From Luteitalea sp. TBR-22 (GTDB lineage: Bacteria; Acidobacteriota; Vicinamibacteria; Vicinamibacterales; Vicinamibacteraceae), in the NCBI RefSeq assembly GCF_016865485.1, contig NZ_AP024452.1, positions 3,804,501 through 3,868,500 of the forward strand: a DNA stretch of 64,000 bases, read 5' to 3'. Each line of letters starts with the position of its first letter. The stretch's first letter is position 1. The notes beneath the pieces were generated by a model. It saw only the letters and a list, made by a program, of their open reading frames with translations, searched no databases and was not told the origin of the DNA. Below, piece after piece: positions 25,483-33,706 of the stretch. Position numbers and translations under genes: made by a program.

Positions 25483-25597
25483 GGGCGCAGGGCTCAGGGC
25501 TCAGGGCGCAGGGCTCAGGGCTCAGGGCTCAGAGAGCGTGCTGAAAGGACGAGCGACGTCTCTGAGCCTCGAGCCTTGAGCCGTGAGCCGAGAGCCG
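25483..25597. repeat. Heptad-armed hairpin, unit GGGCTCA / TGAGCCT
   Basis: Left arm: seven units of GGGCTCA/GGGCGCA in exact seven-base register (25483-25531). Right arm: five reverse-complementary units of TGAGCCN type (25563-25597). The arms enclose a 31-nt core and could form a long cruciform. It lies between convergent genes, where it might also end transcription. A second copy is at 36706-36834. Confidence 0.85.
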
Positions 25598-25615
25598 CGA
25601 ACCTCGCGCCTCCCC

Positions 25616-26518
25616 TTACGGCGTCGGCTTCTTCTTGAACAGCGACGTCTCGGGCTCGGTGGTCGAGGGGGGTGGCACCAGCGTCATCTCGGTGGCTGCG
25701 GGTCCGAGCCACTCGTGCACGAAGACGCGCGACGGGTCGTCCTCGGGCATCAACAGGAGCGTGTTCCTCGCCACCGCCATGCCCTCCTGCGTCAGCACCA
25801 CGCCCCGGTCGGTCGCGCCGACGACGATGCGCTCGCGGAGGTCGAGGGTGGGCCACTCGAGCAGGTCGACGACCCCCTGGTCGCCGATCAGCCCGGCCGC
25901 CACCAGCGTGTCGCCCAGCCACTGCAGATCCTGATAACGCGCCGAGCCATCGTGCTCCACCGCGCGCACCTGCCGGCCGTCGAAGGTCCACTCGTAGAAC
26001 AGGCGGGCGTCCCAGTTGCAGCCGATCAGCGCCGATGGCGTCGGCGCGATGGCGCCCACGTGGTCGGCCACGGCGAAGCTGGTCCGCAGCGCGAGGGTCG
26101 CCGCGTCGCGCGCCTGCACGACACTGGTCGACGACCGCCGGTACTCGGCCACGGGCAACCACAGGGTGTCCCCGAGCCGGCCCAGCCCTCCCGGGTGATA
26201 GCGCGGGCCGTCCTGCACCTCCTGCCGCGAGACCAACCCGCCATCGCTGGCCCGGAACGCCGCGAGGACGCCCTTCTGCTCCTTGCGGAGCACCGACGTG
26301 ACGTACCAGGTGGTGCCGTCGGCGCTGGCGGTGATGCCCTGGGGATGGTCGAGGGTGGCTCCCAGTGGCACCGTCCGCAGCCGGGTCCCCAGCGTGCCGG
26401 AGCGGACCGAGACCTGCTGGGTCCGGGCCAGGGAGGTGCGCGCCAGCCCGGCTGGCATGGCCAGTCCGGCAGCGGCGAGAAAGGCGCGACGGGAGGGAAC
26501 GCGGACGAGGTCGACCAT
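25616..26518 (-). CDS. Tat-exported beta-propeller-like protein (possibly DUF6454-related)
   Basis: The 300-residue protein has a twin-arginine signal (RRAFLAAAGLAMPAGLA, residues 9-25) followed by repeated beta-rich segments such as LDHPQGITASADGTTWYVTS and YHPGGLGRLGDTLWLPVAEY. These look like blades of a propeller that reports on a DNA-encoded, exported binding or enzymatic role that I cannot name. The family may be DUF6454, judged from memory of its motif style. The ATG at 26518 was chosen because it places the Tat motif at the usual distance; a start at 26554 is open. It is convergent with feoB. Confidence 0.65.
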   Translation of the reverse strand: MVDLVRVPSRRAFLAAAGLAMPAGLARTSLARTQQVSVRSGTLGTRLRTVPLGATLDHPQGITASADGTTWYVTSVLRKEQKGVLAAFRASDGGLVSRQEVQDGPRYHPGGLGRLGDTLWLPVAEYRRSSTSVVQARDAATLALRTSFAVADHVGAIAPTPSALIGCNWDARLFYEWTFDGRQVRAVEHDGSARYQDLQWLGDTLVAAGLIGDQGVVDLLEWPTLDLRERIVVGATDRGVVLTQEGMAVARNTLLLMPEDDPSRVFVHEWLGPAATEMTLVPPPSTTEPETSLFKKKPTP

Positions 26519-26670
26519 GCCCGAAGCGTCGCCCGGCGACGGGCCGCCGCGCAAGCCCCCGATGCGCCTTGCGGATCCCGCAGCCCGGTGGCAGACTCAC
26601 GACGTTGACCTCGCAACTCGCGCCCCCGCGGCCGCGTTCGGGTCGCGCGTCGCGCCAACCCGAAGCGCCG

Positions 26671-27255
26671 GTGCCGTTCCGGTACCAGTTCAGCGAGGCC
26701 GATTGCGTCCCGACCACGTTCCTCAACGGCATCGCCCGGCTCTTCGGCCGTGGCGAGATTCCGCCGTTGGTGATCCAGCGTGTCTACACGTACACCCTCA
26801 ACGGCGTGAGCCGCAGCAACACGCTCGGCGACGGCACCGATGAATGGGGCATCCGGGTCACCGCCGAGTGGCTCGGCAACTATCGCGAAGGCAAGTTCGC
26901 GGTCAAGACCGAGTACCTGCGGGGCACCGAGGTGCACGTCCGCCGGGGCAACCAGTTGGTGGGGTGCCTCAACACCGGCGGCGTCGCGCTGTGCAACATG
27001 CACATCGGTGGCGGCATCTGGCACTACGTGATGGCCATCAAGGCCGATCCCGAGGGCCTGTCCTTCTTCGATCCGTACTTCCAGCGGACGGTGAAGGGCC
27101 TGCACGGCGAGGCCCAGCGCCTGCGCGACGACCCCGACGGCGCCAACCTCTGGGTGGCGCGCGACTGGCTCGACACGTACAGCAACCGGAAGCGGTACTG
27201 CTTCGGCACGATCCGCAACCGCGAAGCTGTGCTGCTCTGGCGCCGCAAGCGCTGA
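26671..27255 (+). CDS. Papain-like C39-type cysteine peptidase family protein
   Basis: From the GTG at 26671 the protein has 194 residues and starts PFRYQFSEADCVPTTFLNG. The Cys at residue 12 in a Gln/Asp-x-x-Cys context and the later GGGIWHYVMAI and FFDPYF segments form the Cys-His-Asp pattern of C39-like peptidases. These are papain-fold proteases or acyltransferases. No ABC transporter or bacteriocin gene is near, so it is not a typical leader peptidase. A TTG at 26605 would add 22 basic residues. It lies 3 nt before the transporter gene and is probably cotranscribed. Confidence 0.7.
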   Translation: MPFRYQFSEADCVPTTFLNGIARLFGRGEIPPLVIQRVYTYTLNGVSRSNTLGDGTDEWGIRVTAEWLGNYREGKFAVKTEYLRGTEVHVRRGNQLVGCLNTGGVALCNMHIGGGIWHYVMAIKADPEGLSFFDPYFQRTVKGLHGEAQRLRDDPDGANLWVARDWLDTYSNRKRYCFGTIRNREAVLLWRRKR

Positions 27256-27258
27256 CCG

Positions 27259-28572
27259 ATGGCCGCCTCGCCCTCGCTGCCGACGCCGGTGTCGCGCCTC
27301 GCCCTGCTGACGGGCGTCACCCGCGACGAGCGGTCGGCGCTCGCCTGGAGCTTCCTCTACTTCTTCTCCCTGCTGTGCGCCTACGGCCTGCTGCGCCCGC
27401 TCCGTGAGGAGATGGGCGTCAGGCACGGCGTCAACAGGCTGCAGTGGCTGTTCAGCGGCACCTTCCTGTGCATGCTGCTGGCCCAGCCGCTGTACGGCGC
27501 GCTGGTGTCGCGCTTCGAGCGGCGGGTCTTCCTGCCGGTCGTGTACGGCTTCTTCATCGCGTGCCTGCTGGTGTTCTACGCGGTGTTCCGACTCGATCGC
27601 GGGATGACCGTCGCGGTGCCGGCGTTCTTCATCTGGGTGAGCGTGTTCAACCTGTTCGTCGTGTCGGTGTTCTGGAGCTTCATGTCCGACATCTTCACGA
27701 CCGACCAGGCCAAACGCCTCTACGGGATCATCGCGGCTGGCGGCACCTGCGGCGCGCTCGCCGGACCGGCGCTCACCGCGCTGCTGGTGCAGGAGGTCGG
27801 CGTCCCGCAGTTGATGCTGATCTCCGCCCTCCTGCTGGGCGGCGCGCTGGTGGCCATCGTGCGACTGCTGCCGTGGGCCACCGCGCGCCGGGGCGCCGAC
27901 CGGGCCATCGGCGGCACGGTGCTGGCCGGCGCGCGCCTGGTCACGGCCTCGCCGTTCCTGCGCGCCATCGCCGGCCTGCTGCTGCTCTACGTCACGGTCA
28001 ACACGATCCTGTACTACCAGCAGGCGGCGGTGGTGGCGGCCGCCTTCACCGACTCGGCCTCGCGGGCCGCCTACTTCGCCCGCATCGACTTCGCGGTGAA
28101 CGCGCTGACGGTCGTGACGCAGGTGGTCGTGACGCGCGTGCTCCTGACGCGCTTCGGCGTGACGCCGCTGCTGATGCTGTCGCCGCTGGTGGTCGCGCTG
28201 GGGTTCGCGTGGCTGGCGGCAACACCCGGGCCGCTGCTGCTGGCCAGCATCCAGGTCGTGCACCGCGCCGGCAACTTCTCGCTGATCGCCCCGGCCCGCG
28301 AGAGCCTGTTCACGCGCGTCGATCGCGAGAGCCGGTACAAGGCCAAGGCCTTCATCGACACGGCCATCTACCGCGGCGGCGATCTCGTCGTCGGCTGGTG
28401 CATGGCGGCCGTCGCGGCGAGGAAGCTGCCGCTGGGCGAGGTCGCGCTGATCGGCCTCGCGGTCGCGTCGATTTGGGCGCTGCTGGGCTGGCGCGTCGGG
28501 CGAACCCACGATGCCCACCTCGCGGCGGCGGCGCCGCAACCTGCGTCAGCCACCAGCCCGGCCGTGTCGTAG
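27259..28572 (+). CDS. MFS-like transporter resembling the ADP/ATP (NTP/NDP) exchange carrier group
   Basis: The 437-residue protein has about 12 membrane helices. The stretch ending in FMSDIFTTDQAKRLYGIIAAGGT (about residues 140-162) is characteristic of MFS-like proteins annotated as NTP/NDP exchange transporters in non-parasitic bacteria. Another conserved segment is AKAFIDTAIYRGGD near residue 365. True nucleotide exchange has been shown for obligate intracellular bacteria and plastids. In a free-living organism the substrate is unknown. The ATG at 27259 lies 3 nt behind the C39-like gene. Confidence 0.78.
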   Translation: MAASPSLPTPVSRLALLTGVTRDERSALAWSFLYFFSLLCAYGLLRPLREEMGVRHGVNRLQWLFSGTFLCMLLAQPLYGALVSRFERRVFLPVVYGFFIACLLVFYAVFRLDRGMTVAVPAFFIWVSVFNLFVVSVFWSFMSDIFTTDQAKRLYGIIAAGGTCGALAGPALTALLVQEVGVPQLMLISALLLGGALVAIVRLLPWATARRGADRAIGGTVLAGARLVTASPFLRAIAGLLLLYVTVNTILYYQQAAVVAAAFTDSASRAAYFARIDFAVNALTVVTQVVVTRVLLTRFGVTPLLMLSPLVVALGFAWLAATPGPLLLASIQVVHRAGNFSLIAPARESLFTRVDRESRYKAKAFIDTAIYRGGDLVVGWCMAAVAARKLPLGEVALIGLAVASIWALLGWRVGRTHDAHLAAAAPQPASATSPAVS

Positions 28573-28606
28573 GCGTTGACGCGCGGCGGGGGGCGGAGAG
28601 AATTCC

Positions 28607-28753
28607 GGGCACCGGGCACCGGGCACCGGGCACCGGGCACCGGGCACCGGGCACCGGAAGTTGGAAGTTGGAGGCCGCGGCCCTGTGGGCCTTGGACCGT
28701 TTTGCCGTCGTTCGTGCGTGTTCTTCCGGTGACCGGTGCCCGGACATCGGTGA
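28607..28753. repeat. Heptad-armed hairpin, unit GGGCACC / CCGGTGA
   Basis: Seven perfect GGGCACC units (28607-28655) are followed by two GGAAGTT heptads, a core of about 60 nt and a right arm of four diverged CCGGTGM-type heptads (28726-28753). The arms are reverse-complementary. It lies between two genes that run in the same direction; the larger relative is at 33707-34001. Confidence 0.85.
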
Positions 28754-28771
28754 CCGTTCTCGAGTTCTGCC

Positions 28772-29860
28772 ATGCCCCACACGCGCCGCTCGTTCCTCGC
28801 CACGTCCCTCACCGCCGCCGCGGCGGCTGCCCTGCCGGCCGACCTGCGCGCCGTCGCCCCGCTCAAGGTGCTCATCATCGGCGGCACCGGCTTCCTCGGG
28901 CCGCACGTCGTGCGTCGCCTGCAGGAGCGCGGGCACGCCGTCACGCTGTTCAATCGCGGCCGGACCAACCCGCAGCTCTTCCCCGACGTGGAGAAGCTGC
29001 GTGGCGACCGCAAGACCGACCTCAAGGCACTCGAGGGGCGGAAGTGGGACGTGGTGATCGACCCGTCGGCCTACATCCCCGCCGACGTCACGGCGAGCGC
29101 CACGCTGCTGGCCCCCAGCGTCCGCCACTACCTGCTGATCTCGACGATCTCGGTGTACGCCGCCCTCGACAAGCCAGGACTCGACGAGTCCGCGCCGCTC
29201 GCGACGCTGAAGGACCCGACCGTCACGCAGGTCACCGGCGAGACCTACGGCGGGCTGAAGGCGCTGTGCGAGCAGGCCGCCGAGAAGGCGATGCCCGGAC
29301 GGACCACGGTGATTCGCCCGGGCCTCATCGTCGGGCCCGGCGACACCACCGATCGCTTCACCTACTGGCCGGTGCGCGTCGCCCGCGGCGGCGAGGTGCT
29401 GGCGCCGAACAAGCCGAGCGACTTCGTGCAGTGCATCGACGTGCGCGACCTGGCCAACTTCGTCGTCCACTGCGTCGAGGGCACGATCACCGGCATCTAC
29501 AACGCCGACGCGCCGCAGGGCAGCCTGACGATCGGCCGCCTGCTCGACACGTGCAAGCAGGTGTCGAAGTCCGATGCGACGTTCGTGTGGCTGCCCAAGG
29601 ACTTCATGGAGGCGCAGAAGGTGCGGCCCTGGAGCGACATGCCGGTGTGGCTGCCGGCGGAGGGCGAGACGGCTGGTGAGGGCCAGGTGAGCGTGAAGGC
29701 CGCGATGGCCAGGGGACTCACCCACCGCCCGCTCGCCGAGACCGTGCGCGACACGCTGGCCTACGTCGAGACGTGGCCGGCCGAGCGCAAGGCCAAGCTC
29801 AAGGCCGGACTGTCACCGGAACGCGAGGCCGAGGTCCTGGCCGCGTGGAAGAAGCGGTAA
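28772..29860 (+). CDS. Tat-exported NAD-dependent epimerase/dehydratase family protein
   Basis: The 362-residue protein starts with a Tat-like signal (RRSFLATSLTAAAAAALP, residues 5-22). A Rossmann fold follows with VLIIGGTGFLGPHVV as the dinucleotide loop and the extended-SDR segments LLISTISVYA and ETYGGLKALCE; the catalytic YxxxK has become YGGLK, which keeps Tyr and Lys. It should act on a nucleotide sugar or similar substrate, but export of such an enzyme is unusual and its substrate is unknown. The stop TAA overlaps the first bases of the AATTTGA element. Confidence 0.82.
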   Translation: MPHTRRSFLATSLTAAAAAALPADLRAVAPLKVLIIGGTGFLGPHVVRRLQERGHAVTLFNRGRTNPQLFPDVEKLRGDRKTDLKALEGRKWDVVIDPSAYIPADVTASATLLAPSVRHYLLISTISVYAALDKPGLDESAPLATLKDPTVTQVTGETYGGLKALCEQAAEKAMPGRTTVIRPGLIVGPGDTTDRFTYWPVRVARGGEVLAPNKPSDFVQCIDVRDLANFVVHCVEGTITGIYNADAPQGSLTIGRLLDTCKQVSKSDATFVWLPKDFMEAQKVRPWSDMPVWLPAEGETAGEGQVSVKAAMARGLTHRPLAETVRDTLAYVETWPAERKAKLKAGLSPEREAEVLAAWKKR

Positions 29861-29980
29861 TTTGAAAGTCGAAATTCGAAATTGATCGGCGGCCGGCCTG
29901 TCGGCCTTGCCGCTCGATGCATCCCGAGGGGCGCCGGCGGAGCCGCGCCCCCGAGAATTTCGAATCTCAAATTTCAAATT
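29859..29980. repeat. 122-bp inverted-repeat element, copy 1 (AATTTGA heptad arms)
   Basis: Left arm 29859-29886 and right arm 29953-29980 each hold four AT-rich heptads (AATTTGA... / ...TCAAATT) and are reverse-complementary. The GC-rich core has two hairpins: one around GGCCGGCCTGTCGGCC and one around GGGGCGCCGGCGGAGCCGC. Copy 2 at 39033-39157 is nearly identical in the core but in the opposite orientation. The right arm encodes the last residues and stop of the GMC oxidoreductase. Confidence 0.9.
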
Positions 29981-31688
29981 GTCTCAGTCGGGTCAGCAGG
30001 TAGTCGCATGACCGCACCGTGAGCGCCATCATCGTCAGCGTCGGATTCACGTAGCCGACGCTCGGCATGCTGGCGCCATCCACGACGAAGAGGTTCTTGA
30101 CGTCGTGGGCCTGCTGGTACTGGTTCAGCACGGACGTCTTCGGATCGGCGCCCATGCGGGCGATGCCCACCTCGTGGCTCGCCCAGCGAGGCGACCAGGT
30201 GATGCGGATGTCCGTGCCACCGGCGGCTTCGAGCATCTCGGCCGCCTGCTCGGCGCCGTCGCGCATCATGGCCTGGTCCGTTTCCGACATGCGCATGTCG
30301 ATCCGCAGGACCGGGATGCCGTACGTGTCGACCACCTGGGGATCGATCGTCACGCGATTGCGTGCGTCGGGCACCGGCTCCCCGAATCCCTGGAGCGACA
30401 CGGTGGTGCGGCCGCTCTCGCGCACGGCGCGCACGTAGGCCTCGCCGAACCCGGGCTGCGCGGCGTCGATGTCGGTCGACCCACCGCCCTGGTACCCGTA
30501 CCCGCGCGTGAACCGCGTGTCGGCCGGTTGCCCGGGCAGGTTGCGGAAGCGCGCCACGAACAGCCCCGTCGGCCGGCGAGGACCGTTCACGTCGGCCTTG
30601 CGGCTGAAGGCCGGGAACGTCGCCGACGCGCCGAAGCCGGTGAAGTGCGACAGCAGGTACTGCCCGAGCACGCCGCTCGAGTTGGCCAGGCCCGCCGGGT
30701 CCTGGGCGGTGGCCGAGTTGAGCAGCACGCGCACCGACTCGAAGGCCTGCGCGGCCAGGACCACCACGCGGCCGTGCACCTCGTGATGCGCTCGGGTGCG
30801 ACGATCGACGTACCGGATGCCCGTGGCCCGCCGCGTCTGCGGGTCCATCAGCACCTGCGCGGCCATCGCGTCGGTCACCAGCCGGCAGCGGCCCGTCTTC
30901 TCGGCGTCGATCAGCGTCGTGTAGGCGGCGTTGAAGTACGAGAAGGTGGCGCAGCCGCGCTCGCACGGTCCGCACATGTGGCACTTCGGCCGGCCATTTA
31001 TCGACTGGGTGAGGTTGGCCGTGCGGCCCTGGGTCGCCGTGCGAGCGAAACGCCCCTTCAGGTGTTCGCGGACGTGCGCCTCGACGCACGAGAACCCCAT
31101 CGGAGGCTGCAGTTGCTGGTCGGGGAGTTGCGGGATGCCCTCGTTGATGCCCGTGATGCCGACGTAGCGCTCGACCAGGTCGTACCAGGGCGCGAGGTCC
31201 GCGTACGAGAGCGGCCAGTCGATGCCGTAGCCGTCGCGCGAGGCGGCGCGAAAGTCGATGTCGCTGTAGCGGTAACTCTGGCGTCCCCACACGTGCGTGC
31301 GTCCGCCGACGACGCGGATGCGGCCGACCCAGGGGAACGGCTGGCCGGGTGGCGTGGTGTAGGGCTCGTCGACGTCGTTGACGTGCCAGTCGGCATTCCA
31401 CTCGGTGCACGCGTATCCCGCGGCCTGCTGCGGCCGCGTCCTGGCGATCTCCGCCTTGGTGCGGGCGCGCAACGGCAGCGAGTGCGCCGGGATGTGCTCG
31501 CGGAAGTCTTCCGGGCCGAAGGGACGACCGGCATCGAGGACCACGACCTGGAGCCCCGCTTCGGCGAGACGCTTGGCCGCCCACCCACCGGTGGCGCCCG
31601 CACCGACGATCACCACGTCGGCCGGCGTCGACTTCGTGCCGACCGGACGACTCCCGACTCCCGACTCCCGACTCCCGGCCTGCGCCAT
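29967..31688 (-). CDS. GMC family FAD oxidoreductase with a Cys cluster
   Basis: The 573-residue flavoprotein has the FAD-binding motif VVIVGAGATGGWAAKRL near residue 26, an HVWGRQSYRYSDIDF segment and the C-terminal GMC_oxred_C part ending FVVDGASMPSVGYVNPTLTMMALTVRS. In the middle lies KCHMCGPCERGC, a Cx2Cx2Cx3C motif that suggests an Fe-S cluster. It probably oxidises a sugar or alcohol and passes electrons to the divergent dihaem cytochrome. Its residues 4-14 (AGSRESGVGSR region) are encoded by a CGACTCC heptad array, and its end (QFEI) by the AATTTGA element, so both ends are repeat-derived. Confidence 0.87.
   Translation of the reverse strand: MAQAGSRESGVGSRPVGTKSTPADVVIVGAGATGGWAAKRLAEAGLQVVVLDAGRPFGPEDFREHIPAHSLPLRARTKAEIARTRPQQAAGYACTEWNADWHVNDVDEPYTTPPGQPFPWVGRIRVVGGRTHVWGRQSYRYSDIDFRAASRDGYGIDWPLSYADLAPWYDLVERYVGITGINEGIPQLPDQQLQPPMGFSCVEAHVREHLKGRFARTATQGRTANLTQSINGRPKCHMCGPCERGCATFSYFNAAYTTLIDAEKTGRCRLVTDAMAAQVLMDPQTRRATGIRYVDRRTRAHHEVHGRVVVLAAQAFESVRVLLNSATAQDPAGLANSSGVLGQYLLSHFTGFGASATFPAFSRKADVNGPRRPTGLFVARFRNLPGQPADTRFTRGYGYQGGGSTDIDAAQPGFGEAYVRAVRESGRTTVSLQGFGEPVPDARNRVTIDPQVVDTYGIPVLRIDMRMSETDQAMMRDGAEQAAEMLEAAGGTDIRITWSPRWASHEVGIARMGADPKTSVLNQYQQAHDVKNLFVVDGASMPSVGYVNPTLTMMALTVRSCDYLLTRLRQFEI
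31648..31675. repeat. Heptanucleotide array CGACTCC inside the start of the GMC gene
   Basis: Four perfect CGACTCC units in register lie within codons 5-14 of the GMC oxidoreductase. Read on the coding strand they give repeated GAGTCGG and the peptide SRESGVGSR. Related units occur at 41543, 50474 and 52369. Confidence 0.85.
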
Positions 31689-31696
31689 ATCAGTGC

Positions 31697-31702
31697 ATCG
31701 TA
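31697..31702 (-). promoter_or_regulatory. Candidate -10 box (TACGAT) for the GMC oxidoreductase
   Basis: On the minus strand TACGAT lies 8 nt upstream of the ATG at 31688, so transcription would start at or next to the start codon. That supports the ATG even though its first codons are repeat-encoded. Confidence 0.4.
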
Positions 31703-31738
31703 CCGCCGTCGGTGCGATACCCTCCCCCTGCCAGACCG

Positions 31739-31805
31739 GGTAGGACGCGATGTCCCATCGCGCCGTTGGCCGGACTCACGGCGGGGTGGGACACCCCGCC
31801 CTACC
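31739..31805. repeat. Two-hairpin palindromic element with GGTAGG...CCTACC ends
   Basis: Hairpin 1 (31746-31762) pairs CGCGATG with CATCGCG around TCC. Hairpin 2 (31780-31800) pairs GGCGGGGTG with CACCCCGCC around GGA, the complement of TCC. GGTAGG and CCTACC form the outer ends. This is the layout of a paired REP (REPIN). A single half is at 41453-41478. Confidence 0.75.
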
Positions 31806-31824
31806 GGTGTGGGAGAAGACTCAC

Positions 31825-32859
31825 ATGCGAACACGCGTGATCGTCGTCACCATCGGAGCGCTTGCCGCGCTGTGGGCATCGGGCGCGGCACAGGCGCAAC
31901 GGCCGATGCCGCCGGCCTGGCCCTACGCCCAGCCACAACTGCCGCCGGGCGTGGTGCCCGACCAGGTGCCGGCGCAGGCAACGCCGCCGTACCGACCGCC
32001 GACGCCGCCAGACCCGAATGCGCCGCCGCCCGTGCTGCTGCAGGCCACCGGGTCGACGCTACGGTTCACGCAGGAGCAGGTCAGCAACAGCTACGGCCCC
32101 GCGGACTGGTTTCCCGAAAGTCACGCGCCGATGCCGGACATCGTGGCGAAGGGCAAGCCGCCTGGTGCGCGCGCCTGCGGGTTGTGCCACCTGCCCGACG
32201 GACGCGGGCGCCCCGAGAACGCGCCGCTGCAGGGGCTGCCGCGCGACTACATCGTGCAGCAGTTGCACGACTTCCAGCAGGGGCTGCGACACAGCGCCGA
32301 CCCGCGCAAGGCCAACACGGGCGAGATGGAGAATGCCGCCAAGGCGTTGACCGACGCGGAGATCCAGGAGGTCGCGGGCTACTTCTCGTCGATCAGGGTG
32401 CCGAAGTACATCCGCGTGGTCGAGACCGGGATGATTCCGACCATGCGGATTCAGGGCGAGATCTACTTTCCCGTGGGCGATGGACAGCAGGAGCCGATCG
32501 GCACGCGCATCATCGAGACGCCTGAGGACGTGGCGCAGACGAGGATGCGCAATCCGCGGTCCGGCTTCATCGCCTACGCGCCGATCGGCAGCGTCAAGCG
32601 TGGTGAGGCCCTGGCGACCACCGGTGGAGGCGGCAGGACCACGGCGTGCACGGTCTGCCATGGTCACGGCCTCAAGGGGCTCGGCCTGGTCCCCAATCTC
32701 GCCGGTCGCTCCCCCAGTTACCTGGCCAGGCAGATGTACGACATCAAGCTCGGCACGCGCAGGGGCGCGATGGCCGCCTTGATGGGGCCAGTGGTGGCCA
32801 ACCTCACCGACAGCGAGATGGTCGACATCATCGCCTACGTGTCGTCGCTCGAGCCGTAG
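31825..32859 (+). CDS. Exported dihaem cytochrome c
   Basis: From the ATG at 31825, with GGGAGAAG 6 nt upstream, the protein has 344 residues. A signal peptide (residues 4-25, ending AQAQ) is followed by a Pro-rich spacer and two cytochrome c domains, with haem sites CGLCH near residue 115 and CTVCH near residue 276. Each domain ends in a helix with a typical YFSS or YVSSLEP segment. It resembles class-I cytochromes of the c553/c4 type. Its position divergent from a GMC flavoprotein with an Fe-S-like Cys motif suggests it takes electrons from that enzyme. Confidence 0.85.
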   Translation: MRTRVIVVTIGALAALWASGAAQAQRPMPPAWPYAQPQLPPGVVPDQVPAQATPPYRPPTPPDPNAPPPVLLQATGSTLRFTQEQVSNSYGPADWFPESHAPMPDIVAKGKPPGARACGLCHLPDGRGRPENAPLQGLPRDYIVQQLHDFQQGLRHSADPRKANTGEMENAAKALTDAEIQEVAGYFSSIRVPKYIRVVETGMIPTMRIQGEIYFPVGDGQQEPIGTRIIETPEDVAQTRMRNPRSGFIAYAPIGSVKRGEALATTGGGGRTTACTVCHGHGLKGLGLVPNLAGRSPSYLARQMYDIKLGTRRGAMAALMGPVVANLTDSEMVDIIAYVSSLEP

Positions 32860-32923
32860 GGCAGGCGACGCGCCGGCTCAGGTCGCCTCCGCGAGGTTCA
32901 CCAGGTTCCCGGGATCGGCGAGG

Positions 32924-33691
32924 TCAGTGCGTCGTCGCGCGCTCGGACTCCGGGGCGGTGAGCACCAGAGCGCCGTCGGCCGTGACGACGATCGTGTGCT
33001 CACAGTGGGCCGCCCAGCCGCCGTCGCGCGTGGTGTAGGTCCAGCGGTCGCGGGCCAGGCGGATGGCGCCCGACCGCTCGGCGACCAGCGGCTCGATGGC
33101 CAGCACCAGTCCCTCGGTCAACAGCGGCGAGGGCCCGCCGGGATCGTAGTTGGGCACCTCGGGCGGCTCGTGGATCGTCCGCCCCACGCCGTGCCCGGTG
33201 AGGTCACGGATGACCGCGAATCCGTCGCGCCGCACGTGGCGCTCGATGATGGCCCCGAGGGCGTGGACGGGCACGCCGGGCCTGACTTCCCGCACCGCAG
33301 CGGCCAGCGCCCGCTCCGCAGCGCGGGCCAGGCGGCGGCCGCGCGACGTGGAGGGCTCGACGGGGACGGTGATCGCACCGTCGGCAACGAAGCCGTCGAC
33401 CAGCGGCGTGACGTCGATCTTGACGAGGTCACCAGCGCGAAGGGGGATCCGCGACGGCAACCCGTGCACGACCGCGTCGTTGACGCTCACGAACGCGGCG
33501 CATGGCGCCCCGTAGACGGCGACCGGGGCCGCCGTCGCCCCGAGGTCCCGAAGCACGCCGGCGCCGACCGCCTCGATGTCGGCAGGTGTGGCGCCAGGCA
33601 CCGTTGCGGCACGCATCGCCGCCAGGGCGCGGGCGACCACCTGCCCGGCCCGCCGCATGCCCTCAAGCTCGTCAGTGGTGGTGATCGACAT
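32924..33691 (-). CDS. map: Type I methionine aminopeptidase
   Basis: The 255-residue enzyme removes the initiator Met from new proteins. The five metal ligands are recognisable: Asp in VKIDVTPLVDGFVADGAI (two Asp), His in LTGHGVGRTIHE, Glu in LAIEPLV and Glu in AAHCEHTIVV. FVSVNDAVVHGLP supplies the substrate-binding His. The length matches type I enzymes. The ATG at 33691 is 6 nt behind a TATCGT box and has no ribosome binding site. The frame is open farther upstream only because the CACCGGG repeat has no stop in it. This may be a second copy, since most bacteria carry one near the ribosomal genes. Confidence 0.92.
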   Translation of the reverse strand: MSITTTDELEGMRRAGQVVARALAAMRAATVPGATPADIEAVGAGVLRDLGATAAPVAVYGAPCAAFVSVNDAVVHGLPSRIPLRAGDLVKIDVTPLVDGFVADGAITVPVEPSTSRGRRLARAAERALAAAVREVRPGVPVHALGAIIERHVRRDGFAVIRDLTGHGVGRTIHEPPEVPNYDPGGPSPLLTEGLVLAIEPLVAERSGAIRLARDRWTYTTRDGGWAAHCEHTIVVTADGALVLTAPESERATTH

Positions 33692-33697
33692 GGGGCA

Positions 33698-33703
33698 ACG
33701 ATA
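33698..33703 (-). promoter_or_regulatory. Candidate -10 box (TATCGT) for methionine aminopeptidase
   Basis: On the minus strand TATCGT ends 6 nt before the ATG at 33691, the same spacing as at 9514, 60353 and 63447. It lies at the edge of the CACCGGG array. Confidence 0.45.
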
Positions 33704-33706
33704 CAG

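Noticed and set aside
25483-25597. Ordinary rho-independent terminator
   Set aside because: Position between convergent genes fits, but there is no T-run and the same unit occurs between genes running in one direction at 36706.
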